Positions 7,502 through 16,788 are shown, counted from the stretch's first letter. The stretch is DNA of 40,907 bases from an uncultured Eubacteriales bacterium (GCA_900546845.1 UREK01000018.1:1-40907); one strand, 5' to 3'. Translations and numbers: made by a program. The notes: generated by a model from the letters alone, not told the origin.

Positions 7502-9391
7502 TCATTCCGAAGCGGGCGGCTCCGGATCCGGTTCCGTCGCAGGTTCCGGGTGGAAATGCGCGTAAACCGCCTCCGCCGCGGGGCGGCTCATGCCGCGCAC
7601 GGCGGCGAGCGCTTCCACATCCGCCGCGGCAATGGCGTCGCGCGTTACGAACGTGTCGAACAGCAGCCGCTTGCGCTTGTTCCCGACGCCGGGGATCTCG
7701 TCCAGCTCGGAGAGCAGCGCCGTGCGCACATGCAGGCTCCGGTGATAGGTGATGGCAAAGCGGTGCGCCTCGTCCCGAATGCGCTCCAGCACATGCAGCG
7801 CCGGGTCGCTGCGCGAGAGCACGATGGGTTCCGGCTCATCCGGTAGGATGATCTCCTCATGCCGCTCCGCAAGGCCGATGGCCGGGATGTGCGAAAGGCC
7901 GAGCTCTGAGAGCACCTCGAGCGCCACGGTAAGCTGCGTGCGCCCGCCGTCCACCACGAGGAGATCCGGGGCCTTGGGAGCCGGGCCTCCGTCCCGTTCC
8001 GCCGCAGCAAGCTCGTCCCGGAGGCGCGTGAAGCGCCGCGTGAGCGCCTCGCGCATGGAAACGAGGTCGTCCCCACCCGCCGCCGCGCGGATGCGGTAGC
8101 GCCGGTATTCCTTCTGCGCAGGCCTGCCTTCTAGGAACACCACCATCGAGGAGACGGTATCCCGCCCCTGGATGTGGGAGTTGTCGAAGCATTCCATGCG
8201 CACTGGCACTTCGGGAAGGCCGAGGATCGCGGTGAGGCGCGCCATCGCGCCGCCCGTGCGCTCCCATTCGCGCGTTTCCAGCGCGCGCTGCTTTTCGATG
8301 GCCTCCACGCCGTTGCGCTGCGCCATCCTCACCTGCTGGAGACGTTCGCCGCGGTGCGGGCGGATGAGCGTCACCGCGCGGCCGCGCTTCTCGCGCAGCC
8401 AGGCCGCGAGCGCCTCGTGGTTTTCCGGCAGGTCCAGCACGGCGATTTCCCGGGGAATTTCCATATCTTCCGCATAGAACTGCTGCAAAAAAGCTCCGGT
8501 GATCTCCCCTGCGGATTCGCCGCCCGTCGCCATGCGGTAATGCGCGGAGCCGACGATGTCATCCCCGCGCACAAACAGCGCGTGGATGACCGCGTCCTCC
8601 CCGTCCCGCACAAGGGCGAACACGTCCCGGTCTGCGTCGCCGGTACCCATGGCATGCTGCTTTTGCGCAAGGCGCTTCACGGCCTCGATGCGGTCCCGAT
8701 ATTGGGCAGCCTTTTCAAATTCCAGCCGTTCGGAAGCGTCTATCATCTGCTTTGTGAGCATGTCGATAACCGGCTGGTTCTTCCCTTCGAGGAAGCTGCA
8801 CACGCTTTCGAGCAGCGCGTGGTATTCTTCCCGGGAAACCTTGCCGGAGCAGGGGGCGCAGCATTTGTTGAGGTGGTACATCAGGCAGGGGCGTTCTCCC
8901 CGCGCGATCGCGCGGGAAATATCCTTCCTGCAATGGCGCACGGGGAAGGAATCGCGGATGAGGTTTAAGCAATCCCGCAGCTCGACGCCGGAAAGATACG
9001 GCCCAAAATAGCGCGCGCCGTCGTTTTTGACGCGCCGCACGACTTCAAAGCGTGGGAAATCCTTTTTTTCGTCGAGCCGCACATAAGGGAAATGCTTATC
9101 GTCTTTTAAAAGGATGTTGTAGCGCGGCTGAAGCGTTTTGGTGAGGCTCGCCTCCAGCGTGAGCGCCTCCATCTCGTTGTTGCAGAGGATGTATTCAAAG
9201 TCCGCCACATGGGAGACCATCGCCGCCACCTTCGGCGGGCGGTTCTTCTCCGTACGGAAATAGGAACGCACGCGGTTTTTCAGGTTTACCGCTTTGCCGA
9301 CATAGATGATCTCGCCCGCGGCGTTGAGCATACGGTACACGCCGGGCGCGTCGGGCAAAAGGTTGAGTTTTTCGCGGATCAGGTCGTTCAT
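7502..9391 (-). CDS. uvrC: Excinuclease ABC subunit C
   Basis: 629-residue dual-incision nuclease of nucleotide excision repair; it acts with UvrA and UvrB on damaged DNA. An N-terminal GIY-YIG domain (APGVYRML, IIYVGKAVNLKNRV) makes the 3' cut. A UVR motif follows (DMLTKQMIDASERLEFEKAAQYRDRI begins near residue 205) and binds UvrB. The RNase H-like C-terminal endonuclease contains MECFDNSHIQG and LLVVDGG. A helix-hairpin-helix tail (IPGVGNKRKRLLF) ends the protein. Length matches the family. It is between the ytxC-like gene and the HAD phosphatase in a tight minus-strand run. Confidence 0.97.
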   Translation of the reverse strand: MNDLIREKLNLLPDAPGVYRMLNAAGEIIYVGKAVNLKNRVRSYFRTEKNRPPKVAAMVSHVADFEYILCNNEMEALTLEASLTKTLQPRYNILLKDDKHFPYVRLDEKKDFPRFEVVRRVKNDGARYFGPYLSGVELRDCLNLIRDSFPVRHCRKDISRAIARGERPCLMYHLNKCCAPCSGKVSREEYHALLESVCSFLEGKNQPVIDMLTKQMIDASERLEFEKAAQYRDRIEAVKRLAQKQHAMGTGDADRDVFALVRDGEDAVIHALFVRGDDIVGSAHYRMATGGESAGEITGAFLQQFYAEDMEIPREIAVLDLPENHEALAAWLREKRGRAVTLIRPHRGERLQQVRMAQRNGVEAIEKQRALETREWERTGGAMARLTAILGLPEVPVRMECFDNSHIQGRDTVSSMVVFLEGRPAQKEYRRYRIRAAAGGDDLVSMREALTRRFTRLRDELAAAERDGGPAPKAPDLLVVDGGRTQLTVALEVLSELGLSHIPAIGLAERHEEIILPDEPEPIVLSRSDPALHVLERIRDEAHRFAITYHRSLHVRTALLSELDEIPGVGNKRKRLLFDTFVTRDAIAAADVEALAAVRGMSRPAAEAVYAHFHPEPATEPDPEPPASE

Positions 9392-9442
9392 GCTGGTATT
9401 ATAGCACGGCGCGGCCCGTTTCGGAAGAAGCGCGCCCCTGCT

Positions 9443-10237
9443 TTACCGGAAAAAGCTGACCCGGTCCTCGAACACCTGCAGCAGCATCTGGGAAAGCTCT
9501 GCGCAGCGCCCGCAGGAAAGATCGTATACGATGATGCGCGCGGGCGCAAGCGCGACGAGCAGGTTCACAAGCTCGTTCCCCGCGGCTGTACCGCAGCCCT
9601 CGCACTCGATGCGGGCGTCCGTATCGTCGGTGATGGTGCAGCTGCCGTCCGCGTGCAGGATGAGCGATACCTCCCGGATGCGCGGCTGCTGCAAGCGCAC
9701 GAGCACGGAGAGCACACGCAGCAGCTCCAGGTATTCCGTTTGCAGCATCAGCTCCTCCGCTGCGGAGAGCGCATAGAGTTCAAAGGCGCGCAGCGTCTCC
9801 CGCATGCGGAAGCGCAAAAAGCCCTCGAGGTTCAGGCGGTCGTTGCCGTCAAAATGCGCACGCAGCATCTGCCGCACGCGCTGCGCGTCCAACGCGTCCG
9901 CAAGGGCGGCGTCCGCCTCCGTCCGCCCGGCAGCTACCTCGCGCGCCAGCTTGATCGCTTCCGGGAGCACGCGCTGCTTTTCCTCGAGCGTAAGGGGCAT
10001 GTCGTTCACGATCCGCGCCAGCTCAAAATTCGCCGCGTCCTGCAGCAGGAGCGCCGCAAGCGCTTCGCACAGCGCGTCGCGCTCCGCCTCGTTCCGGAGT
10101 CGGACCTGCGCTTCTTGCCCGCCTTCGGCGGGGATCACCGCGATCTCCGCGCCGCCCTGCGCGCGCCGTAGCCTGCGCAGCAGCAGCGCGGCCACGTCGA
10201 TCTCATATTCCAAAGTGCTTATGGATACTGTCTGCAT
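9443..10237 (-). CDS. ytxC: YtxC-like sporulation protein
   Basis: 264-residue protein matching the YtxC family, which is named from spore-formers but has no known biochemical role. The family feature LNLEGFLRFRMRE is present near residue 125, preceded by a conserved-looking NFELARIVNDMPLTLEEKQ. The rest is helical with a CEGCG and CGRC pair near the end. ATG at 10237 follows GAGGAAAG. ytxC commonly neighbours thrS in Clostridia, and thrS lies about 2 kb away here, which supports the call. It is the first gene of the probable minus-strand operon. Confidence 0.75.
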   Translation of the reverse strand: MQTVSISTLEYEIDVAALLLRRLRRAQGGAEIAVIPAEGGQEAQVRLRNEAERDALCEALAALLLQDAANFELARIVNDMPLTLEEKQRVLPEAIKLAREVAAGRTEADAALADALDAQRVRQMLRAHFDGNDRLNLEGFLRFRMRETLRAFELYALSAAEELMLQTEYLELLRVLSVLVRLQQPRIREVSLILHADGSCTITDDTDARIECEGCGTAAGNELVNLLVALAPARIIVYDLSCGRCAELSQMLLQVFEDRVSFFR

Positions 10238-10406
10238 GCTTTCCTCGCTTCAATCGGCCTTTCCTCTCCGCGCGCATCCCGCTGCGTCTTTCCAAACAAA
10301 ACCCGTCAAACCGAACCTGTGCCTCCCCTTGCAAGATATGCTCTAGTATGTTCAATTGCTATAGCCGGGCTTGCTGTCAATTTTTGTTTTCCGCCCTGAT
10401 AAATCA

Positions 10407-10435
10407 TTGACAAAACGCCATGCTTATTCTATACT
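10407..10435 (+). promoter_or_regulatory. Promoter for APC permease
   Basis: TTGACA (10407-10412) and TATACT (10430-10435) with a 17-bp spacer, about 50 bp before the permease start. Confidence 0.75.
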
Positions 10436-10487
10436 TCTCTGCGGGAATCCGAAAACTCCCAATAAAAAGGACAGAGGTATCGTTTTT

Positions 10488-11813
10488 ATGAATCAAACAC
10501 AAGGCCTCAAGAAAAATCTCGGCGTCATGACCGCGACTTCCATCGTCGTCGGCTGCGTAATCGGCGCTGGCGTATTCTTCAAACCGTACGCCATCTACCA
10601 AGCCACTGGCGGCGCGCCCGGCATGGGCATGTTCGCCTGGATCTTCGGCGGCATCGCAAGCATTCTCGCGGCGCTCACATTCGCAGAGGTGGCCGTGCTC
10701 ATCCCGCGCACCGGCGGCATGGTTGCCTACCTCGGGGAAGTCTACAATGAAAAGCTCGGCTTCCTCGCCGGGTGGATGCAGACTGTGATTTTTTATCCTG
10801 CTTACCTCGCCGGCTATGGCGTGACCGTCGGCAAAGAACTCGCCGGCAGCAATTCGCCGTATGTTCTGCCCATTGCAATGGCCGTCATCATCCTGCTCGT
10901 TGCGTTCAATTCGCTCGGCTCGAAAACCGCAAGCGGCATTCAGATCGTCTCCACGATCTGCAAGCTGATCCCGCTTGTGCTGCTCATGGTGTTCGGCTTC
11001 CTCCTCGGCAGCGGCGACAATCCGATCTTTACCCCGATGGTTTCCGAAACCACCAATGCAGGCGCCGCGCTCGGCTCCACGCTGCTCGCCGTCCTTTTCG
11101 CCTTTGAAGGGTGGACGAACGTGGGCGCGATCGCGGGCGAAATGAAGCGCCCCGGCCGCGACCTCCCGCTTGCCATCGTAGGCGGCGTTTCGATCATCAT
11201 GGCGGTGTATTTCGTCATCAACATGGCGTATCTCTGGGTGCTCCCCGCGGATCAGCTGATGAACCTGGAATCCCCTGCCTCCGCCGTCGCCACGCAGATC
11301 TTTGGGCCCACGGGTGGCCTGCTCATCAAGATCGGCATCATCGTCTCCGTCATCGGCGCGGCCAACGGCTTCCTGATGTCCGGCTCCCGTGTTGCCTACC
11401 AGCTCGCGGAGATGAACACCCTGCCCATGAGCGCTGCGCTGAGCAAGCTCAACGGCAACCAGGTGCCCGCAAACTCCATCCTGCTGATCGGCCTGCTCGG
11501 CTGCATCTACTCGCTTTCCGGCCAGTTCGACATGATGACCGACCTCGGCACGTTCTCCTGCTGGATCTTCTATACGTTGACGTTCGCCTGTGTGATGAAG
11601 CTCAGGCGCACGCATCCGGAGCTCGAGCGCAAGTATAAGGTTCCGCTCTACCCCGTAATACCGATCCTTGCGATCCTGAGCGGCCTTTACGTCATCGTGA
11701 GCCAGCTCTTCCTTTCCGGCACAGAGGCGACGCTGCTTTCCTTCGGCAGCATCCTGATCACGCTCATCGGCCTGCCGGTTTATGCCATTGTGAAAAAGCG
11801 CGCTGCGAAATAA
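10488..11813 (+). CDS. APC family amino acid permease/exchanger
   Basis: 441-residue integral membrane transporter with about 12 hydrophobic segments. The first helix carries the APC substrate-loop pattern VVGCVIGAGVFFKPYAI (about 18-34), and a GGMVAYLGEVY stretch follows helix 2. It resembles the LAT-like SteT group of serine/threonine exchangers, so an amino acid is the likely cargo; which one is unknown. ATG at 10488 is chosen for the AGAGG ribosome site; an upstream in-frame extension would add a non-membrane tail and overlap the promoter. It has its own promoter and terminator and is therefore monocistronic. It might feed amino acids to fermentation, but nothing ties it to glutamate. Confidence 0.88.
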   Translation: MNQTQGLKKNLGVMTATSIVVGCVIGAGVFFKPYAIYQATGGAPGMGMFAWIFGGIASILAALTFAEVAVLIPRTGGMVAYLGEVYNEKLGFLAGWMQTVIFYPAYLAGYGVTVGKELAGSNSPYVLPIAMAVIILLVAFNSLGSKTASGIQIVSTICKLIPLVLLMVFGFLLGSGDNPIFTPMVSETTNAGAALGSTLLAVLFAFEGWTNVGAIAGEMKRPGRDLPLAIVGGVSIIMAVYFVINMAYLWVLPADQLMNLESPASAVATQIFGPTGGLLIKIGIIVSVIGAANGFLMSGSRVAYQLAEMNTLPMSAALSKLNGNQVPANSILLIGLLGCIYSLSGQFDMMTDLGTFSCWIFYTLTFACVMKLRRTHPELERKYKVPLYPVIPILAILSGLYVIVSQLFLSGTEATLLSFGSILITLIGLPVYAIVKKRAAK

Positions 11814-11826
11814 CCGCACACGCCCT

Positions 11827-11855
11827 GCCCCGCGGAACTTCCACGGGGCTTTTTT
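11827..11855 (+). terminator. Terminator after APC permease
   Basis: GCCCCGCGG (11827-11835) pairs with CCACGGGGC (11841-11849) around AACTT, then six T residues. Confidence 0.88.
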
Positions 11856-11867
11856 ATGTGCCAGCGC

Positions 11868-11896
11868 TTGACAAACGGATCTCCACGCGCTATAAT
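11868..11896 (+). promoter_or_regulatory. Consensus promoter for thrS
   Basis: Exact TTGACA (11868-11873) and exact TATAAT (11891-11896) with a 17-bp spacer; a start near 11903 begins the T-box leader. Confidence 0.9.
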
Positions 11897-11902
11897 CGCA
11901 TG

Positions 11903-12141
11903 TATATTGATATTGTGGGTCGATGCGGGTTTCCAGTACCGGTCAGGCAGTTCCGCCCAGAGAGATGCGCCAAGGCTGCGAGCGCGTTCGGGATCTGATT
12001 TCGGGAATACCGCCCCGCGGACTGCAACCGTCGCGGCGCGTTAAGCCGTTTCGAGAGGGTTTTACCAATCGGGGTGGAACCGCGGAACATGTTTGAATTA
12101 TGTCCGTCCCCGGCGCTTATGCCGGAGGCGGGCATTTTTTC
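11903..12141 (+). ncRNA. T-box leader of thrS, threonine-specific
   Basis: This untranslated leader senses uncharged tRNA and lets transcription read into thrS when threonine charging falls. The T-box sequence GGGGTGGAACCGCGG is at 12071-12085. An AGAGA element near 11960 fits the stem I K-turn region. A candidate specifier ACC (threonine) sits at 12009-12011 within GGGAATACC. An intrinsic terminator follows: CCGTCCCCGGC pairs with GCCGGAGGCGG around about 12115, and six T residues are at 12135-12140. The specifier position is read by eye and is the least certain part. It accounts for the roughly 400-bp gap before thrS. Confidence 0.9.
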
Positions 12142-12210
12142 TTACCCAATGCACGCAGCGAGCGTTTTTTACTTTAATGCAATACGGCAAGCAAGAAGGA
12201 GGAATTCTGC

Positions 12211-14118
12211 ATGAAGATCACGTTTCCGGACGGCTCCGTCCGCGAATTCGCCGAAGGCGTAAGCGCCTTTGATGTGGCCGAAGCCATTGGCCCCCGCCTG
12301 CGCAAAGCGACCATCGCCTGCGAGATTGACGGGGAGCGCGCCGACGCGTTTGCGCCGATCCATAAGGACTGCATGCTCAAGCTGCTCACCTTCGCGGACG
12401 AGGGCGGCCGCTGGGCGTACCGCCACACCGCGTCCCACATGCTGGCGCAGGCCGTGAAGCGCCTGTACCCGGAGGTGAAGCTCGCCATCGGCCCGGCGAT
12501 CGACAACGGTTTCTATTACGATTTTGACGCGCCGGAACCCTTCTCCCCTGCCGACCTTGAGGCCATCGAAAAGGAGATCGCCAAGATCGAAAAAGAGAAC
12601 TTCAAGCTGGAGCGTTTCGAGCTGCCCCGCGGGGAGGCCATCGCCTACATGGAGCAGCTCGGCGAACCCTACAAGGTGGAGCTCATCAACGACCTGCCGG
12701 AGGACGCCGTCATCAGCTTCTACCGCCAGGGTGAATTCGTGGATCTCTGCGCGGGCCCGCATGCGGAATCCACCGGCAAGGTGAAGAACGTCAAGCTCAT
12801 GAGCGTCGCGGGCGCATATTGGCGCGGCAGCGAAAAGAACAAGATGCTCCAGCGCATCTACGGCACGGCCTTTGAAAAGAGGGCGGAGCTCGAGGAATAC
12901 ATCGCCCGCATTGAGGAAGCGAAGAAGCGCGACCACCGCAAGCTCGGCCGCGAGCTTGGCCTCTTCACGCTGATGGACGAGGGCCCTGGCTTCCCGTTCT
13001 TCCTGCCCAAGGGCATGGTTCTCAAGAACACGCTCATCGATTACTGGCGCGAGGTGCATAAGCGTTACGGTTATGTGGAAATCGCTACCCCGATGATGCT
13101 CAACCGCGGCCTGTGGGAGCGTTCCGGTCATTGGAACCATTACAAGAACAACATGTACACCACCGTCATCGACGACGTGGACTTTGCCATCAAGCCCATG
13201 AACTGCCCGGGCGGCATGCTCGTGTACCAGACGGAGATGCATTCCTACCGCGACCTGCCGCTGCGCGTGGGCGAGCTTGGCCTGGTGCACCGCCACGAGC
13301 TTTCCGGCGCGCTGCACGGCCTGTTCCGCGTGCGCTGCTTCACGCAGGACGACGCGCACATCTTCATGACCTGGGATCAGATGAAGGACGAAATCAAAAA
13401 CGTCGTGCGCCTGTTCGACGAGGTGTATTCCACCTTCGGCCTCTCCTATGAGATCGAGCTTTCCACCATGCCGGAAGACCATATGGGGGATGAAAAGGAT
13501 TGGGAATTCGCTACGGAAACGCTCAAGGAGGCCGTGACCGAGATGGGCAAGCGCTATGAGGTCAACGAGGGCGACGGCGCATTCTACGGCCCGAAGCTCG
13601 ACTTTCACCTGGCGGACTGCCTCGGCCGCACCTGGCAGTGCGGCACCATCCAGCTCGACATGCAGCTTCCGGAGCGTTTCGAGCTCGAATATGTGGGCGC
13701 AGACGGTGAAAAGCATCGTCCCGTGATGATCCACCGCGTGGTGTTTGGCTCCATCGAGCGCTTCATCGGCGTGATTACGGAACATTTCGCAGGCGCATTC
13801 CCGACCTGGCTCGCACCGGTGCAGGTGAAGGTGCTTGCGATGACCGACCGCACGCATGAAGCCGCAAACGCCGTAAAGGCCGAGCTGGAGCAGGCCGGCG
13901 TGCGCGTGGAGTGCGACCTGCGCAACGAGAAGATTGGCTTCAAGATCCGCGAGGCGCAGATGCAGAAGATCCCGTACATGCTCATCATCGGCGACAAGGA
14001 AGTGGAAAACAACGTCGTGGCCGTGCGTTCCCGCAAGGGCGGAGACCTCGGCACGATGCCGCTCGCGCAGTTCAAGGGGAAGCTCCTTGGGGAAATTGCA
14101 ACGCGCGCGCACGAATAA
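12211..14118 (+). CDS. thrS: Threonyl-tRNA synthetase
   Basis: 635-residue class II synthetase that charges tRNA-Thr. Domains in order: TGS (about 1-62), the editing domain with HTASHMLAQAVK (about 70-80) and its partner CAGPH, then the catalytic core with MNCPGGML and RVRCFTQDDAHIF and motif 3 in VVFGSIERFIG, and the C-terminal anticodon-binding domain (TWLAPVQVKVLAMTD onward). Full length for the family, with the editing domain intact. ATG at 12211 has AAGGAGGA upstream. Expression is controlled by the T-box leader. Confidence 0.98.
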   Translation: MKITFPDGSVREFAEGVSAFDVAEAIGPRLRKATIACEIDGERADAFAPIHKDCMLKLLTFADEGGRWAYRHTASHMLAQAVKRLYPEVKLAIGPAIDNGFYYDFDAPEPFSPADLEAIEKEIAKIEKENFKLERFELPRGEAIAYMEQLGEPYKVELINDLPEDAVISFYRQGEFVDLCAGPHAESTGKVKNVKLMSVAGAYWRGSEKNKMLQRIYGTAFEKRAELEEYIARIEEAKKRDHRKLGRELGLFTLMDEGPGFPFFLPKGMVLKNTLIDYWREVHKRYGYVEIATPMMLNRGLWERSGHWNHYKNNMYTTVIDDVDFAIKPMNCPGGMLVYQTEMHSYRDLPLRVGELGLVHRHELSGALHGLFRVRCFTQDDAHIFMTWDQMKDEIKNVVRLFDEVYSTFGLSYEIELSTMPEDHMGDEKDWEFATETLKEAVTEMGKRYEVNEGDGAFYGPKLDFHLADCLGRTWQCGTIQLDMQLPERFELEYVGADGEKHRPVMIHRVVFGSIERFIGVITEHFAGAFPTWLAPVQVKVLAMTDRTHEAANAVKAELEQAGVRVECDLRNEKIGFKIREAQMQKIPYMLIIGDKEVENNVVAVRSRKGGDLGTMPLAQFKGKLLGEIATRAHE

Positions 14119-14127
14119 CAGCCGCAT

Positions 14128-14167
14128 CATTTGCCGCGGGGAGCAGCGGATTTCCCCGCGGCAAATG
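14128..14167 (+). terminator. Long hairpin after thrS
   Basis: A perfect 14-bp stem (14128-14141 with 14154-14167) starts nine bases after the thrS stop. It lacks a downstream T run, so it may stabilise the 3' end or act as a weak terminator rather than a classical one. Confidence 0.55.
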
Positions 14168-14191
14168 CGCGGAAAAAATGAAATTTTGGCG

Positions 14192-14220
14192 TTGACAAGC
14201 GGGGCGGAAATCGGTATAAT
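14192..14220 (+). promoter_or_regulatory. Consensus promoter for tRNA-Leu
   Basis: Exact TTGACA (14192-14197) and TATAAT (14215-14220) with 17-bp spacing, about 30 bp before the tRNA 5' end. Confidence 0.9.
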
Positions 14221-14250
14221 AGGCCTTGCGATTGAAAAATTGCTTCCTGT

Positions 14251-14333
14251 GCGGCCGTGGCGGAATAGGCAGACGCGTACGTTTGAGGGGCGTATGGGAG
14301 ACCGTATGAGTTCAAGTCTCATCGGCCGCACCA
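14251..14333 (+). tRNA. tRNA-Leu (anticodon GAG)
   Basis: An 83-nt class II tRNA with encoded CCA. GCGGCCG (14251-14257) pairs with CGGCCGC before ACCA. The anticodon stem TACGT/GCGTA encloses TTGAGGG with GAG at 14285-14287, reading CUC/CUU leucine codons. A long variable arm and GTTCAAGTC T loop are present. It has its own promoter and terminator, so it is a single-gene unit. Confidence 0.96.
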
Positions 14334-14338
14334 ATAAA

Positions 14339-14363
14339 GATCATCCATATGGATGGTCTTTTT
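14339..14363 (+). terminator. Terminator after tRNA-Leu
   Basis: GATCATCC (14339-14346) pairs with GGATGGTC (14351-14358) followed by TTTTT. Confidence 0.88.
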
Positions 14364-14446
14364 GTTTTGTTCATTTCGTCAAAGAGGGTGCAAGAGCGCC
14401 ACGCTTTTTTCGCGCAACCATTGAAAAATACTCTCTAACCATGAGC

Positions 14447-14475
14447 TTCACCGCCGCGCTGCCCCTCGCTATAAT
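14447..14475 (+). promoter_or_regulatory. Likely promoter for XRE/TPR regulator
   Basis: TATAAT at 14470-14475 is exact; the -35 at 14447-14452 (TTCACC) is weak with 17-bp spacing. Confidence 0.45.
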
Positions 14476-14525
14476 AGAACCAGAAAGCGGCGCCGCTTTG
14501 AATACGGAAAAGGAGCATGATAATC

Positions 14526-15614
14526 ATGAAACTTCAACTTGGGAAAACCCTGAAACGCCTGCGGCGGGAACGGGACATCACCCAGGAGGAGCTGGCGGAA
14601 GTCCTCGGCGTCTCCTTCCAGTCCATCTCCCGCTGGGAGCTCGGCGTGTGCTATCCCGACATGAACCTCCTGCCTGCCATCGCAAGTTTCTTCCACGTAA
14701 CGGTGGACGCGTTGCTCGGGATCGACGACGCGGTCGAACGGCAGAAGGTGGCGCAGTATCTCTCCCGCTTCCAGGAAGCGCTCAGTCGCGGCGACGTGGT
14801 CGCTTGCATCGCGGTCGCGCGGGAGGGTGTCGCCGAGTTCCCGAACGATTACGCGCTGCTGAACAAGCTGATGTACGCGCTGTTCCTCTCCGGCGACGAG
14901 GACGGCAACATCCCGGACTGGCAGGAGAACCTGCACCAGAACGACGCCGAGATCACCGCGCTTGGCGAACGGATCATGAAATACTGCCCGGATCAGGACA
15001 TCCGCCTGGAAGCCACGGCTCGCCTCGCGTTCCACCATTGTGAAATGGGCCGCAAAGCGCAGGGCCGCGAGATCTATGAATCCCTTCCCTCTTGGAAATT
15101 CAGCCGGCAGAACCAGATCTGGTGGGCGCTCGAAGGCGAAGAGCGCATGGAGAACTGCCGGGAGCGCATCCGCGCGGGCTATGACATGATCTGCGCGGGG
15201 CTCTACAACCTCGGCTACGAGAGGCTTCTGCCGGACGCGGAGCTCGCGAAAGCGTATCAGAAATGGTTCGAGCTGGATAGCTGGTTGTACGACGGCAAAC
15301 GCATCCCCTACCGCTTCCCGCAGACGCGCTGCCAATATGCTGGGGTGCTCGCAAGGCTCGGGAAATCCGGGGAAGCGCTTGCGCAACTGACAACCGCCGC
15401 AGTTGAAGCGGAGGCGTTTGACAACCGGCCGGGCTCCTGGGAAACCGGCAGCTTTTTGCTGGGGAAATGCGAAAAGAAGCGTACCGATTTTGAAACGGGC
15501 GATTCCCGCCCCTGCCGCGCGGTTATGCGTGAAAAATGGATGCAACATCCGGATTTCGACTGTATCCGAAATACGCTGGAATTCCGCTTGATCGAAGAAC
15601 AGCTTACCCGGTAG
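14526..15614 (+). CDS. XRE-family regulator with TPR-like C-terminus
   Basis: 362-residue predicted cytoplasmic transcription factor. An N-terminal helix-turn-helix of the Cro/C1 type spans about 5-60 (LGKTLKRLRRERDITQEELAEVLGV and SFQSISRWELG). The remainder is helical with tetratricopeptide-like repeats (for example ALSRGDVVACIAVAREGVAEFPNDY and later YAGVLARLGKSGEALAQL). Such XRE-TPR proteins often respond to peptides or regulate neighbouring genes. ATG at 14526 is chosen because AGGAG at 14511-14515 is too close to the upstream ATG at 14517. Nothing indicates its targets. Confidence 0.85.
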   Translation: MKLQLGKTLKRLRRERDITQEELAEVLGVSFQSISRWELGVCYPDMNLLPAIASFFHVTVDALLGIDDAVERQKVAQYLSRFQEALSRGDVVACIAVAREGVAEFPNDYALLNKLMYALFLSGDEDGNIPDWQENLHQNDAEITALGERIMKYCPDQDIRLEATARLAFHHCEMGRKAQGREIYESLPSWKFSRQNQIWWALEGEERMENCRERIRAGYDMICAGLYNLGYERLLPDAELAKAYQKWFELDSWLYDGKRIPYRFPQTRCQYAGVLARLGKSGEALAQLTTAAVEAEAFDNRPGSWETGSFLLGKCEKKRTDFETGDSRPCRAVMREKWMQHPDFDCIRNTLEFRLIEEQLTR

Positions 15615-15632
15615 CGCGCAATCCGTATGGAC

Positions 15633-15666
15633 AAAAGGCCGTCTATCCTATACTAGGCGGCCTTTT
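15633..15666 (+). terminator. Terminator after XRE/TPR regulator
   Basis: AAAAGGCCG (15633-15641) pairs with CGGCCTTTT (15658-15666). The stem carries T residues on its 3' side and A residues on its 5' side, so it could work in both directions. Confidence 0.7.
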
Positions 15667-15855
15667 GGCGCGTTTGTCTGCTTTTAAATTGTGAAAAACA
15701 GTCCCCCCGCCGCTTACGCTCACCGCTTTCATACCCGCCAAGGCAGTCCGTAAGTTTGCCGGCACTGCCCCATTGTGTGCCCGCATCCCCCTTATCGGAG
15801 AAAGCGAAGGTATGTAATCGTTCTATCCACAGCAGGGAGGCCGGCGGCAGCCCTT

Positions 15856-16788
15856 TTACAGCGACATGTCGTTGAAATCGGTCGCATCTTCCTTGGAAGC
15901 CGCCTCCCCCACGCGCCCAGCCAGGAGATAACGGTCGTTGATCGGGTCGTAAAAATACTTTTTGATGAGGCGGAAATTTTCCACGCAGCCGGTGCTCGGC
16001 ACATGCGTGCGCGGCCCCGTACACTCATGCAGATGCTCGCCGATGGAGATATGCTCTTCATCCACATAGGAGATGGGCATGTCGGCCGCGATCGCCTCGC
16101 GCACGCGCCGCTCCAGCGCGTCGATGTCAAACTCCGGCATCTTCTCCTCGAACACCAACACGAAGCCGTGCTTCACATCGCTGTGGTGGCAGCGGCGGCA
16201 GTCCTCCGGCGGCATATAAAATTCGCATAGATCCTCCGCCGTATGCGCCATGCGGCGGTAGCGGACGGATTTGGAGACGATATTGTAAATCTCCTGCGGC
16301 TGCGGGCCAAACACATTTGGCCGGGTGATAATGACCTCCTCCCCCATGCCGATGAGCAGATGCGCATTCACGCGCAGGAATGGGTAGATCATGTCGAAAT
16401 GTTCCACGATGACACGCTTGCCGTTCTGCACGGCGTGCAGGATCGCGTCCGCGAGCACGTGCATCTGCGTGAACGCGGCCTCAAAGCGGATGTCGAGGTG
16501 ATACGTATGCGCGGTGAAAAAGCCGCCGTCGTTGTCCTGGTCGAGGATCGGCAGCGGGCGCATGTTCACCCCGCCGTCGTCGTTCGTGAGCTCCAGCCCT
16601 GGGAACATGCCTTTGATGAGCATGCTTTTGCCGGAACCTGACTCTCCGATGATGCCGATGAGCTTATCGAACGGGCTTAAATACATCTGCGCGATCTGAA
16701 TGCCGAGATCGTAAATGCGGTCGCGCCCACGCGGGGCAAAGAATACGCTATACAGGTGGTTGTTGAGCATTTTTGCGGAATAAGGCAT
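15856..16788 (-). CDS. P-loop protein of unknown function
   Basis: 310-residue cytoplasmic protein with a clear Walker A motif GESGSGKS (48-55) inside DKLIGIIGESGSGKSMLIKG. A possible Walker B follows in RVIVEHFDMIYP. A C-terminal region contains CRRCHHSDVKH and HECTGPRTHVPSTGC, which recall metal sites. As I remember, databases carry relatives as alanine-tRNA synthetase second additional domain-containing proteins, a Clostridia family without a known role. ATG at 16788 follows GGAGGT; an in-frame GTG two codons upstream overlaps that site. It stands alone between the XRE/TPR regulator and the citramalate lyase operon. Confidence 0.75.
   Translation of the reverse strand: MPYSAKMLNNHLYSVFFAPRGRDRIYDLGIQIAQMYLSPFDKLIGIIGESGSGKSMLIKGMFPGLELTNDDGGVNMRPLPILDQDNDGGFFTAHTYHLDIRFEAAFTQMHVLADAILHAVQNGKRVIVEHFDMIYPFLRVNAHLLIGMGEEVIITRPNVFGPQPQEIYNIVSKSVRYRRMAHTAEDLCEFYMPPEDCRRCHHSDVKHGFVLVFEEKMPEFDIDALERRVREAIAADMPISYVDEEHISIGEHLHECTGPRTHVPSTGCVENFRLIKKYFYDPINDRYLLAGRVGEAASKEDATDFNDMSL

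Noticed and set aside
12169..14334. 721-codon open frame on the minus strand across thrS
   Set aside because: It is the antisense shadow of the real thrS gene in GC-rich DNA; the plus strand encodes a complete synthetase with a ribosome site and T-box leader.
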